Below, piece by piece: positions 14,553 through 22,783 of a DNA stretch of 64,000 nucleotides (the first letter of the stretch is position 1; each line of letters starts with the position of its first letter). This DNA is from Robertmurraya andreesenii (GTDB taxonomy: Bacteria; Bacillota; Bacilli; Bacillales; Cytobacillaceae). The translations under genes and the position numbers were made by a program. The notes under the pieces were generated by a model that saw nothing but the letters and a program-made list of their open reading frames with translations, was not told where the DNA came from and did no database searches. The DNA is taken from positions 1-64,000 of the forward strand of contig NZ_JAUSTU010000001.1 of assembly GCF_030813005.1 (NCBI RefSeq). The letters are read 5' to 3'.

Positions 14553-15758
14553 CTATTGTACATCGTTGGGGGGAGAAAGACATACAAAAAGATGCTCGAA
14601 TAATGCGACTAGTCTTTGTACTCTTTCTTCTTCGATTTCCTTTTCATCAAAGCTCATGGGTTTCGAATTAATTTCATAGATGACATATTGTTCATCTTCT
14701 GTTAATCCAGCATCGATCGAAAACTCTCCGAAGAACCCAACTTTTTCAGCCAACTGCTCTCCGCAAAGATGAACGAGTTCCTGAATAAAAAGCTCATCCT
14801 TTTTCCGGTATACTTCCTCAAAGGAGAGTAGTTTTCCACCGTTTGGAATGTGGGTCGTTAAGCTCTGCTCACCTGACTGTCTAATGCCAATTCCTGTCAC
14901 TGTATACGTGCTTCCATCATAATGGGATAAAATACGAAAGTCATACCGTTTTCCATGGTAAAGAAGCGGAGAAATTCCCTTTTGGGCAATATACTCTCTA
15001 TTCTGAAAAAGTGTAGCGTACTCTTGCCAAAATTGCTCGAAATCATGAAATAGAATCATTTCTTTCCTATTCTGATAGGTGATGATTCCATTCTCCATCT
15101 GTAAAAGCCGGAAGATTCCTTGCCCTTTGGAGGAGCAGGATGGTTTGACATAAATATGCTGATGTTCACCAAGAAATTCTCTTAGGTTGGACATTTCAGT
15201 AATATTAATCGTTTCTGGGAAATAAGGCCCTAGAGTTGGATGGTCCTTGAACATTAAATAAAGCTCATATTTATTGAGGAAGGAAGGGTTAAAAATAAGG
15301 GACCCTCTCTTTTTGAAGGCCTCGATGGCTGCTTGAAAGGGTTTTGACTGCTCTTGCTTGCGAAAAGGGACACGATTAAAGACAATATGAGGATAAGGTA
15401 TTTGTACTTCGATCCACTGATTCTCTCTGGGAACGAATAGATAACCGTCTACTCGTGTCTCACGAATGAGTTCAGCGGTAGTCACCACTGCGATTCCACC
15501 ATTATCATGGACCCTTTGCTGGAGCTGCTTGAATAGGGCGACATTTCCTATGACAGATTGCTGTTGAGCCTGCCCACCGAGGATCGTGATGAGAGGACCA
15601 AGATTTCGATGTTGGCGGCAGGAAACATGAAAAGGGATGGAGGAAGGAGAAAGCTCCCTCCTGTATGGAATGGGTGTTTCCTCTACTCCGAGAGTATAAT
15701 GCGCCTCACCATCTGTATGGAACCATAGCTTTTCCTTTGTATCATAGTAGATAATCAT
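14553..15758 (-). CDS. YheC/YheD-family ATP-grasp protein (spore-coat associated), fourth copy
   Basis: A 401-residue protein of the YheC/YheD family. ATP-grasp hallmarks are the Lys/Gly loop VKPSCSSKGQGIF (about 205-217), GEFSIDAGL (about 343) and the C-terminal metal-site motif YEINSKP (about 363-369). The N-terminal part is a family-specific domain ending in IVFNRVPFR. Family members are found at the B. subtilis spore surface during sporulation; the ligation substrate is not known. It shares a 4-nt ATGA overlap with the gene upstream. Confidence 0.88.
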   Translation of the reverse strand: MIIYYDTKEKLWFHTDGEAHYTLGVEETPIPYRRELSPSSIPFHVSCRQHRNLGPLITILGGQAQQQSVIGNVALFKQLQQRVHDNGGIAVVTTAELIRETRVDGYLFVPRENQWIEVQIPYPHIVFNRVPFRKQEQSKPFQAAIEAFKKRGSLIFNPSFLNKYELYLMFKDHPTLGPYFPETINITEMSNLREFLGEHQHIYVKPSCSSKGQGIFRLLQMENGIITYQNRKEMILFHDFEQFWQEYATLFQNREYIAQKGISPLLYHGKRYDFRILSHYDGSTYTVTGIGIRQSGEQSLTTHIPNGGKLLSFEEVYRKKDELFIQELVHLCGEQLAEKVGFFGEFSIDAGLTEDEQYVIYEINSKPMSFDEKEIEEERVQRLVALFEHLFVCLSPPNDVQ

Positions 15759-17125
15759 TTGAAAATATCCCCTGGATTCGTAATCGCTTTCTCTGTTAGG
15801 TATACGGAATAGGCTAATGACAGCTTTCTTGTGAGAAGGTCAAAGAGCTTTAATTGGGGATGCTTAAAAATAGATCGGCCAGGCTTAGAATTTGCTTCAT
15901 AGAGCCATACTTTGCCGTCCCGATCGATGCCCATATCAAAGCCAATTTCCCCGATTTCCCCTTCAATTTGCCGTTCTAATGAGGAGCTAAGGGTAAGGCA
16001 AGCCTCCGTTAGCTTTCGTACCGCCTCATCTTTTTCTTCCTTTGTTAAAAATATTTCCTCCAGTGTCTTGATCGTTCCGCCATTATTTACGTGAGTGGTC
16101 ACGCTCCCAAGCCCAGCTATTTTAGCCGCCATGGCTGTCACCTGCCAATGGCCCTCCTTGTCCTTATTCGTATGAATGCGGAAATCAACGGTCCGCTTAT
16201 CGATGCGGAGGGAGTGAATCCCTTGCTGGACAAGCATATGAGTTAAATTGCGATTTCGAAACAAATGCTTAAATAATCCTTCTAGCGACTCGTACCTTCT
16301 TAAGCGATTGCTGCCACTTTTTTCACGATAGCGGCAATAATAAGCATCGTTTTTACGGTCATATATAATCTGATGGATTCCTAGTCCAAGACTGCCGTTA
16401 ATCGGCTTGACAAAAACATGGCCATAATCAGCAAGCATTCTTTCCACTAAGGAAAAGGAGATGAAAGGATGGGTTTCAGGCAAATATTTGGCACTTGATT
16501 CCTCCTGTAGCAATTTTTCATAAACATCCATTTTGTTAAAAAATCCTGGATTATACCAAGGGATGAGATACTCCTTTTGCAAACGTTCCTTTATCTTTGA
16601 AATTTGCGCTCTCTTTTCGCTACGTCGATTAGGGAGGCGATCGTAAATAACATTTGGAAAGGGTACTTGGAGTGATTGCCATCCATTTTCATGATAAAAC
16701 AGCCCTTGAATCGTGCCATCCTCCCAATTGATATGCTCCTCACCAAAGATAAAGGCAAAGGCCCCAACAGATTTCTCTACAGAAAGAAGCTTTGAAAAAA
16801 ATAAAGATCGCTCTCCAATGGGTCTTATCGGAAATGGGGTAAAGCCTGATGTAAATATGCCAATCAGCGGGCCTAGATATAACGTTTCATTATTAGAAAA
16901 AATATGCAATGGGCCAGGCCGAGAGGGGAGCCTTAATTGAGTAGCTAAGTCACGACTAATTGCAATCGTCTTCTTGTCATTTGGGTGAGGATAAAAGGAT
17001 GCCGAGGAGGAAAAACTCCCAAATGCCACATTTTCCATTTTTTCTAGCTGCAGGGTTGGTGGATAAAGGACAGTTTTGTCATACTTTTCTATGATTTCAA
17101 TCTGAAATAACTCTTTCTCTTTCAT
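15755..17125 (-). CDS. YheC/YheD-family ATP-grasp protein, third copy (YheD-size)
   Basis: A 456-residue family member. Signatures are VIYDRLPNRRSE at the domain junction, the loop VKPINGSLGLGIHQI, GEIGFDMGID, and YEANSKPGRSIF at the C terminus. The start is ATG 17125, behind AAGGAG; the longer ORF lies inside the preceding gene. It overlaps the 365-residue copy by 29 nt and the 401-residue copy by 4 nt. The length matches B. subtilis YheD. All key ATP-grasp residues appear intact. Confidence 0.88.
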   Translation of the reverse strand: MKEKELFQIEIIEKYDKTVLYPPTLQLEKMENVAFGSFSSSASFYPHPNDKKTIAISRDLATQLRLPSRPGPLHIFSNNETLYLGPLIGIFTSGFTPFPIRPIGERSLFFSKLLSVEKSVGAFAFIFGEEHINWEDGTIQGLFYHENGWQSLQVPFPNVIYDRLPNRRSEKRAQISKIKERLQKEYLIPWYNPGFFNKMDVYEKLLQEESSAKYLPETHPFISFSLVERMLADYGHVFVKPINGSLGLGIHQIIYDRKNDAYYCRYREKSGSNRLRRYESLEGLFKHLFRNRNLTHMLVQQGIHSLRIDKRTVDFRIHTNKDKEGHWQVTAMAAKIAGLGSVTTHVNNGGTIKTLEEIFLTKEEKDEAVRKLTEACLTLSSSLERQIEGEIGEIGFDMGIDRDGKVWLYEANSKPGRSIFKHPQLKLFDLLTRKLSLAYSVYLTEKAITNPGDIFK

Positions 17126-18194
17126 AAGGTTCTGGTCTCCTTTCCTGCAGAAACTTTGCGTAGAGAAGGGGGCTTTCATATAAAAAATCCTTCAGCTCCG
17201 GCTTGGTTTCAAGCAATACCTTGCGACCGGGCTTTGAATTAACATCGAGGATCCAAATCGATAAGTCCTTGGCAATACCAATGTCGACGCCAAGCTCAAA
17301 TAAAGGAGGAAACTGGGTTTCTAGAATGGTGGGTAAGCTTGTTAAAATATCATCAATTTCTTCTATGATAAACCTTCTTTTTCGTTCATCTAGGTTGGCT
17401 AACCATTCTTCAAAATTGATTGCTATTCCCCCATAATTGAGATTTGAAACAATGCCACCCTCTTTGCCCTGGCGAATCCCTTTACCAATCATGCTCCAAT
17501 GACCGAATTGATCCTTTTGTAGCAATGCTCGAATGTCAAAGGGTTGATTTCTTTCATTTTGCAGGGACAAAAAGGGTTGAAGCATGTAATCCGCTTTCGA
17601 GAGAATTCGATCGAGCCAGGATAACAGGGTCGATTTTGACTTAAAGGTACGGGAAACCTGATGGGTCATTTTATCCGTTTTGACGATGAATTCTTTATTG
17701 TACAGCTCGATGGAATAAATTCCACTCCCCCCTGAACCATCCGTAGGCTTTAAAATGATCCTTCTTTTGTCCTGCAAGAGCTGGTAAACCTGTTCAGATG
17801 AACGAGCCTGAATGGTTCTTGGGATATATGGAGCGAGCTTTGATTTAGTAAGCGCCTCATAAAGCATCAGCTTATTTGGAAGACCAAAGCCAAGAAATTG
17901 AATCTTATCCTTTGTCTTAAACCAATTGACTATGCCTTTACATTGCCGCGAGTGCAAATCATGTCCGTAAAAGCAGCGATCATAAAGAATGCTTGGAATG
18001 AGAAATTGCTCTTCGACCCAGGCATCTTTGTCAGGATCAAACCTTTCTCCTTCAATTTGTTCTGTCAGTGGACTGAACTTTGATGGAATGAAACGATAAC
18101 AAATGATTTCGTGTTCTTTTGCTCGACGGGCTATTTCTGTAAAATAGCCTGCCTCTGTTTTAAGATTCAAGGTCATGAACCCTAGTGTAAGCAT
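17097..18194 (-). CDS. yheC: YheC/YheD-family ATP-grasp protein, second copy (YheC-size)
   Basis: A 365-residue copy that lacks the longer N-terminal barrel of its neighbours and matches B. subtilis YheC in length. It has SILYDRCFYGHDLHSR, the loop LKPTDGSGGSGIYSI, ELGVDIGIA and LDVNSKPGRKVL. ATG 18194 follows GCGGGGGA. It overlaps the upstream gene by 35 nt and the downstream gene by 29 nt, so the four genes form one unit. Confidence 0.88.
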   Translation of the reverse strand: MLTLGFMTLNLKTEAGYFTEIARRAKEHEIICYRFIPSKFSPLTEQIEGERFDPDKDAWVEEQFLIPSILYDRCFYGHDLHSRQCKGIVNWFKTKDKIQFLGFGLPNKLMLYEALTKSKLAPYIPRTIQARSSEQVYQLLQDKRRIILKPTDGSGGSGIYSIELYNKEFIVKTDKMTHQVSRTFKSKSTLLSWLDRILSKADYMLQPFLSLQNERNQPFDIRALLQKDQFGHWSMIGKGIRQGKEGGIVSNLNYGGIAINFEEWLANLDERKRRFIIEEIDDILTSLPTILETQFPPLFELGVDIGIAKDLSIWILDVNSKPGRKVLLETKPELKDFLYESPLLYAKFLQERRPEPYERERVISD

Positions 18195-19611
18195 CGTTTT
18201 TCCCCCGCTCTAGATTTTCCTTTAGATACTTTTCTCCAATAACCGTTTCTCTTAAATGCTGAAAAGCAAGTGTATGGGCGTATTCATAGATAGCTTTTGT
18301 AGAGGGTCTTATGTTTTGTTTCTGTTCTTCGGTATTTTTTGAAGGCTTTGAATTCACCTCGATCAACCACGGATTGCCGCTCGAGTCGATTCCCATATCT
18401 ATTCCTAGTTCTCCCACATATCCATCCGAGGCTTGGCTGATAACATGGGCTACCTCCAAAGAGAGTTCTTTCATCAAGGCGAGCTGCGCTTGGAGCGTTT
18501 GAGGATCGAAATGTTCCATAAGGGCCTTTTCGGGCTTAAACAAATCTCCTCCCCTTGCAAGATTAGATACAAACTGATGAACCGCAGAGATGCGCGAAAC
18601 AATCGAAGTTATTCGCCATTGGTGTTGATGGTTTTTATGACAAAGAATACGGAAATCAAGCTGTCTATCCTGATAGGTAATGAGAGGAATCGTCTGTTGA
18701 ATTATAAAGATGTATTGTTTGGAACGGGAATGAAACCAATCATGAAAGTCATGAAGGTGGAGGAATTCTTTATTTTTTTCACGAATGGATGATGATTCAA
18801 CGATCACATGCTCATTCGTCGATACTCTGTAGATATTACGTCCTTGACTGCCATTTATTGGTTTGAGATAGACCGATGAATATTTATCAAGTAATGAAGA
18901 CAGGCTTTCCTTGCTATAAAGGTCCGTTTTCGGAAGATATGGCTGCAAATGTTCTTCGGCATGTAGAATATTGTGAACGTCCCACTTGGTTAGGAAGCGG
19001 TCATTAAACAGCGGGATCTTCTTGGCTGAAATTTTTTGTTTGAAGTTGTCAAAAAAAAGGCTCGCCTCTATTTTTCGGGAATGAACTCGATTGTAGATGA
19101 CATTTGGGAGAGTGAGCGTGGCTTTTCTCCAGCCATCCTCCTCGTAATGCCAGCCGATAATTTTATCTTCTGTGAAGTCCTTTGGATGAAAGACGAAAAA
19201 AAATCCGCCTTTACTCTCGGAAAAATAGTGCAACTCCTCGCAAAATGAATGGATGGAACGAAAGCTAGGCAGTCCATCCTCCTGCACATAAACCTCTGTA
19301 GCTACTGCAATAATAGGACCGATATAAAGGGTTTTATTTTCTTGATCAAATTGACATAAGAACCGGATTTTCTTCATTGGCAGTGGAAGCCTTGCCATGA
19401 TTTCCTCATCCAATAGCAGGTGGTCCTTCTCAATTTCCTTCTTCATGATCATGACAGGCTGCATGGTAGTGCCAATACATAGGATGATCTGCTCCGAATT
19501 ACGGATCCCCCAGTAGCTAAGAAGGGAGCTGCTGATATAAATGCATGATGGATGTTCCTGAAACATTTTTATCGGTTGAATCGTAATAGAAAGATAAGTT
19601 GTTGATGTCAT
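18160..19611 (-). CDS. YheC/YheD-family ATP-grasp protein, first copy (YheD-like)
   Basis: A 483-residue first gene of the operon. It has the N-terminal barrel (about 1-150), NVIYNRVHSRKIE, the loop LKPINGSQGRNIYRV, GELGIDMGID and IEVNSKPSKNTE. ATG 19611 is 8 nt after GAGGA, while the ATG at 19617 is almost on top of it, so 19611 is preferred. A sigma-K-like promoter lies about 80 bp upstream, which fits late mother-cell expression. Confidence 0.88.
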   Translation of the reverse strand: MTSTTYLSITIQPIKMFQEHPSCIYISSSLLSYWGIRNSEQIILCIGTTMQPVMIMKKEIEKDHLLLDEEIMARLPLPMKKIRFLCQFDQENKTLYIGPIIAVATEVYVQEDGLPSFRSIHSFCEELHYFSESKGGFFFVFHPKDFTEDKIIGWHYEEDGWRKATLTLPNVIYNRVHSRKIEASLFFDNFKQKISAKKIPLFNDRFLTKWDVHNILHAEEHLQPYLPKTDLYSKESLSSLLDKYSSVYLKPINGSQGRNIYRVSTNEHVIVESSSIREKNKEFLHLHDFHDWFHSRSKQYIFIIQQTIPLITYQDRQLDFRILCHKNHQHQWRITSIVSRISAVHQFVSNLARGGDLFKPEKALMEHFDPQTLQAQLALMKELSLEVAHVISQASDGYVGELGIDMGIDSSGNPWLIEVNSKPSKNTEEQKQNIRPSTKAIYEYAHTLAFQHLRETVIGEKYLKENLERGKNDAYTRVHDLES

Positions 19612-19691
19612 TGGCATTCCTCATTTGCTCGCCCTTGTATGTCCATATATAATAGCAGGTGGTAGACATACGAGGTCTAAGCTGATATGAG

Positions 19692-19720
19692 TATCGTATG
19701 AAATTAATTAATGGTATGTG
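19692..19720 (-). promoter_or_regulatory. Sigma-K-like promoter for the yhe ATP-grasp operon
   Basis: On the minus strand CACA (19720-19717), 16-bp spacer, CATACGATA (19700-19692) fits the mother-cell sigma-K pattern mACm-N16-CATAnnnTA. The -10 is also one mismatch from sigma-E. Confidence 0.55.
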
Positions 19721-19762
19721 CCTATCTTGTTAGGTCGGTCTTGATATGAGGATGGAAGGTAG

Positions 19763-20908
19763 ATGGATATGGAAACTTTAGGAACCATTTTATTTATGAT
19801 TGTAATTGGGGCGGTGATTGGAGGGTTTACGAACCATTTAGCCATTAAGATGTTATTTCGCCCCTATCATCCAGTCTATATAGGGAAATGGAGGCTCCCT
19901 TTTACACCGGGAATTATTCCGAAACGAAGAGATGAGCTGGCTAGCCAGCTGGGGATCATGGTTGTAAATCACTTATTAACGCCAGAGAGCATTCAAAAGA
20001 AGTTTATGAATGATACTTTTCAGAAGGAAATGACAAAACTCGCTCAAAGGGAGCTAGATAAGCTTCTAAGCAGTGAAGAAAGCATTAGTGAAGTATTAGA
20101 GAGGTTAGGTTTTCAAGATGGTCGGCAACAGATCGAAGGGGAAATGGACTCCTTTTTAGAAAGAAAATACGATCAGTTAATGGAGAAGTATCGTCACCAG
20201 CCGATAAAGACGATCCTGTCTGTCGAGTTAATCGAGAAGCTAGACTCGAAAATCCCAGAAATCAGTGGGTACATCCTTCAAAAAGGGGTGGATTATTTTA
20301 ATAGCATAGAAGGAGAGTTTCGGATTGAGCGAATGGTCGACGATTTCGTAAAAGGACGGAGTGGCATGCTTGGTAATATGCTGCAAATGGTTCTCGGGAA
20401 TGTTAATCTTACGGGAATGATCCAAAAGGAACTGATTAAGTTTCTTAGCAATGAAGGAACGAAGGATTTGGTGGCCACGCTGTTACGAAAAGAATGGGAG
20501 AAGATTCTTGACTGGCAGGCCGAGCAGCTAGAGGAGCAATTTGGTCGAGAACAGCTTCTTCAGACTGCCAAGAAGGTCGTGGGCAAAATTATTCGCATGG
20601 ACCAAGTTCTTTCTACACCAATCTCCACGTTAGCATCATCCTATCGAGAGCGTTTGGTCGAGCAGATGGCGCCTCAGGTTGTTCAGCTGTTCGGAAGTTG
20701 GCTTGCTGGAAGAATTGAGGATTTAATGGAAAGATTGCATTTAGCCGATGTTGTACGTGAACAGGTTGAGACCTTTTCGGTAGAAAGAATCGAGGAAATG
20801 GTTCTGCTTATTACGAGTCGAGAATTAAAGATGATCACCTATTTAGGTGCACTGCTCGGTGGCTCCATAGGACTGCTGCAGGGGATCTTTGTTTTGGTGA
20901 TGGGTTAA
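19763..20908 (+). CDS. yheB: YheB-like DUF445 membrane protein
   Basis: A 381-residue DUF445 protein, divergent from the ATP-grasp operon. TM helices lie at both ends (about 5-27 and 355-378) with a long helical middle. The family pattern GGFTNHLAIKMLFRPYHP and LPFTPGIIPKRRDELA is clear. Function is unknown; the gene order yheA-yheB-yheC-yheD matches B. subtilis. ATG 19763 follows GGAAGG. Confidence 0.88.
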   Translation: MDMETLGTILFMIVIGAVIGGFTNHLAIKMLFRPYHPVYIGKWRLPFTPGIIPKRRDELASQLGIMVVNHLLTPESIQKKFMNDTFQKEMTKLAQRELDKLLSSEESISEVLERLGFQDGRQQIEGEMDSFLERKYDQLMEKYRHQPIKTILSVELIEKLDSKIPEISGYILQKGVDYFNSIEGEFRIERMVDDFVKGRSGMLGNMLQMVLGNVNLTGMIQKELIKFLSNEGTKDLVATLLRKEWEKILDWQAEQLEEQFGREQLLQTAKKVVGKIIRMDQVLSTPISTLASSYRERLVEQMAPQVVQLFGSWLAGRIEDLMERLHLADVVREQVETFSVERIEEMVLLITSRELKMITYLGALLGGSIGLLQGIFVLVMG

Positions 20909-21033
20909 GAGCAAAAGGTGCATTTATCATTTTATTGACGCACGATGTGCAATTTGCTTCATAGTTTGTTATAGTGATATGGATTTCTCATCGCATCATG
21001 AATGCGTGAGACGAAAAAAGGAGTGAATCAATA

Positions 21034-21387
21034 GTGGCCGTGAATTTACATGATGCAGCCTATGAACTAGAAAGATCAATAAGAAATAGTAATGAATATC
21101 ATCAGTTGAAGCAGATGTATGACGCAGTAAATAGGGATGAATCGGCAAGAAGGATGTTCGAGAATTTCCGCAACATTCAAATGCAGCTGCAGCAAAAGCA
21201 AATGATGGGTGAGGATATTACCCAAGAGGAAGTGGAGCATGCCCAAAAGACAGTTGCCCTTGTCCAGCAGCACGATATGATTGGACGCCTAATGGAGGCT
21301 GAGCAACGCATGAGCATGATCATTAATGAATTAAATATGATCATTATGAAGCCATTAGAAGAGCTGTATGGCGTTGCAGCTGAATAA
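21034..21387 (+). CDS. yheA: YheA-like protein of the YlbF/YmcA family
   Basis: A 117-residue mostly helical protein (YELERSIRNSNEYHQLKQMYDAV, EEVEHAQKTVALVQQ). YlbF and YmcA from this family form the Y-complex that supports RNA processing in B. subtilis; YheA itself is uncharacterised. GTG 21034 is 9 nt after AAAGGAGTG. A terminator follows. Confidence 0.88.
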   Translation: MAVNLHDAAYELERSIRNSNEYHQLKQMYDAVNRDESARRMFENFRNIQMQLQQKQMMGEDITQEEVEHAQKTVALVQQHDMIGRLMEAEQRMSMIINELNMIIMKPLEELYGVAAE

Positions 21388-21393
21388 CAGATG

Positions 21394-21424
21394 AAAGGGG
21401 ATCACATTTGAGTGGTTCCTTTTT
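21394..21424 (+). terminator. Terminator after yheA
   Basis: An imperfect hairpin GGGGATCAC...GTGGTTCC followed by TTTTT. Confidence 0.65.
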
Positions 21425-21442
21425 CTATGGGAAATCTTAAAC

Positions 21443-21515
21443 ATCGGTGGTATGCCTGAACGAGTCTTTGCTCCTGCCTTTTGGAGCAACAACGAAGAGA
21501 AGGTATGCTACCGAT
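21443..21515 (+). ncRNA. Structured element, possible small RNA or leader
   Basis: Outer arms ATCGGTGGTATGCC and GGTATGCTACCGAT pair over 14 bp if G-U pairs are allowed. Inside, TTGCTCC and GGAGCAA form a 7-bp hairpin. The element ends in TTTT and lies between yheA and yhaX. It could be a small RNA, a cis element or a complex terminator. Confidence 0.4.
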
Positions 21516-21657
21516 TTTATCAAAGGTGAAGCGGTTTTTAAACTAGTTTTTAAGATGTGAAACTTGCTTGTTCTATTTCCCTCTTTTCTCACATAAAAGT
21601 AGATTAGATGGCGTAGCTAAATCTTAAATCTACATCATGGAATAGGGGGCAAACAGG

Positions 21658-22524
21658 GTGATCTATAGGCTACTAGCTTTGAATATTGATGGAACACTGC
21701 TGCAAGCAAACGGCAGGCTCCATAAATCGACAAGGGAAGCGGTCGAATATGTAAGGGACAAAGGGATCTATGTTACACTTGTAACCTCAAGAAGCTTTCC
21801 ATCGGCAAAAAAGGTTGCCAAGGCATTAAAGCTGGATTCCATTCTTATTACCCATAACGGTGGCTATATTGCGAAGGAATTAGATAAACCGATTCTCGAA
21901 AAAAGAATTTCTGAGGATATTACCTTTGAAATTGTAAGATTGTTAGAGGGCTTTCAATGTCAAATTAGACTTGTTCATGAAAAATACTCACTAGCCAATA
22001 AGCTCAAGATAAACAATAATTTAATGGCAAAAACCGTTGTCAATTCAGGGGATCCACTTTTTTATCCACATCAGTTTGTTGAGTCCATCAGTGATACGAT
22101 TATGGATGATCCAAGTGCACCACCAAAAATTGAAGTCTACTTTGAAGAAAAAGGCGATCTGGAAGATGCTGAGAAAGCGATTGAAGGAATGTTCTCCGAG
22201 GTTGACACGTTCCGTCTCAATGATTATCGTCTGGAGATCGTCCCTCATTCAGTCTCAAAGCTCACAGGGCTTCTCTATTTGGGGCAGCAGCTAGGCATTA
22301 AACGAAGTGAGATGGTTGCCATCGGAGATGCGATGGATGATCTAGAAATGATTGAAGCAGTAGGACTCGGGGTGGCCATGGGCAATGCGCCTGCCCAGCT
22401 GAAGCAGGCCGCAGATTGGATTACCCGCTCTAATCAAGAAAATGGAGTAAGCTATATGGTAAAGGAGCATTTCCGCAAGCAGCAGCCTATAGAGTTTCTG
22501 AAAAAAATGAATATCATTCGATGA
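21658..22524 (+). CDS. yhaX: Cof-type HAD-superfamily protein, YhaX-like, with altered nucleophile
   Basis: A 288-residue HAD-IIB protein with motif II (LVTSRS), the motif III Lys region and motif IV GDAMDDLEMIEAVGLGVAMGNA. Motif I reads LALNIDGTLL: the first Asp of DxDGT, the phosphoryl nucleophile, is Asn9 (codon AAT). Catalysis by the usual aspartyl-phosphate route should be impaired. Its length and position next to hemZ match B. subtilis yhaX. GTG 21658 follows TAGGGGGC. A terminator follows the gene. Confidence 0.88.
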   Translation: MIYRLLALNIDGTLLQANGRLHKSTREAVEYVRDKGIYVTLVTSRSFPSAKKVAKALKLDSILITHNGGYIAKELDKPILEKRISEDITFEIVRLLEGFQCQIRLVHEKYSLANKLKINNNLMAKTVVNSGDPLFYPHQFVESISDTIMDDPSAPPKIEVYFEEKGDLEDAEKAIEGMFSEVDTFRLNDYRLEIVPHSVSKLTGLLYLGQQLGIKRSEMVAIGDAMDDLEMIEAVGLGVAMGNAPAQLKQAADWITRSNQENGVSYMVKEHFRKQQPIEFLKKMNIIR

Positions 22525-22528
22525 GTGG

Positions 22529-22551
22529 AAGCAGGCTGTTGCCTGCTTTTT
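22529..22551 (+). terminator. Terminator after yhaX
   Basis: AAGCAGGC and GCCTGCTT form a perfect stem with a TGTT loop, then TTT. Confidence 0.92.
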
Positions 22552-22619
22552 CGTGTTGTTCGATTGACCTTGTCGTGAAGACTCTGTACACTAGGTTTGT
22601 GACAGCCAAAAATGCGTTT

Positions 22620-22751
22620 CGCAAATAAAATTGGTTTTCCGCAAATACAATCAAATTTCCGCAAATATAATTGGTTTTTCGCAAATATAACTAAATTACC
22701 GCAAATATAATGAAATTTACGCAAATATCTCGTATTTGCCGTAAATAAATC
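22620..22751 (+). repeat. 20-bp tandem repeat array upstream of hemZ
   Basis: Seven starts of CGCAAATA (the last is CGTAAATA) fall exactly 20 bp apart at 22620, 22640, 22660, 22680, 22700, 22720 and 22740. The second half of each unit is AT-rich and variable (for example TTGGTTTT). The array ends about 30 bp before the hemZ start. Confidence 0.88.
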
Positions 22752-22783
22752 AGCTAAGTTTGAATTAGGGAGTAGATGTTCGC

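Noticed and set aside
22620..22751. CRISPR array
   Set aside because: Units are 20 bp back-to-back with no unique spacers of uniform length and no cas genes; it is a plain tandem repeat.
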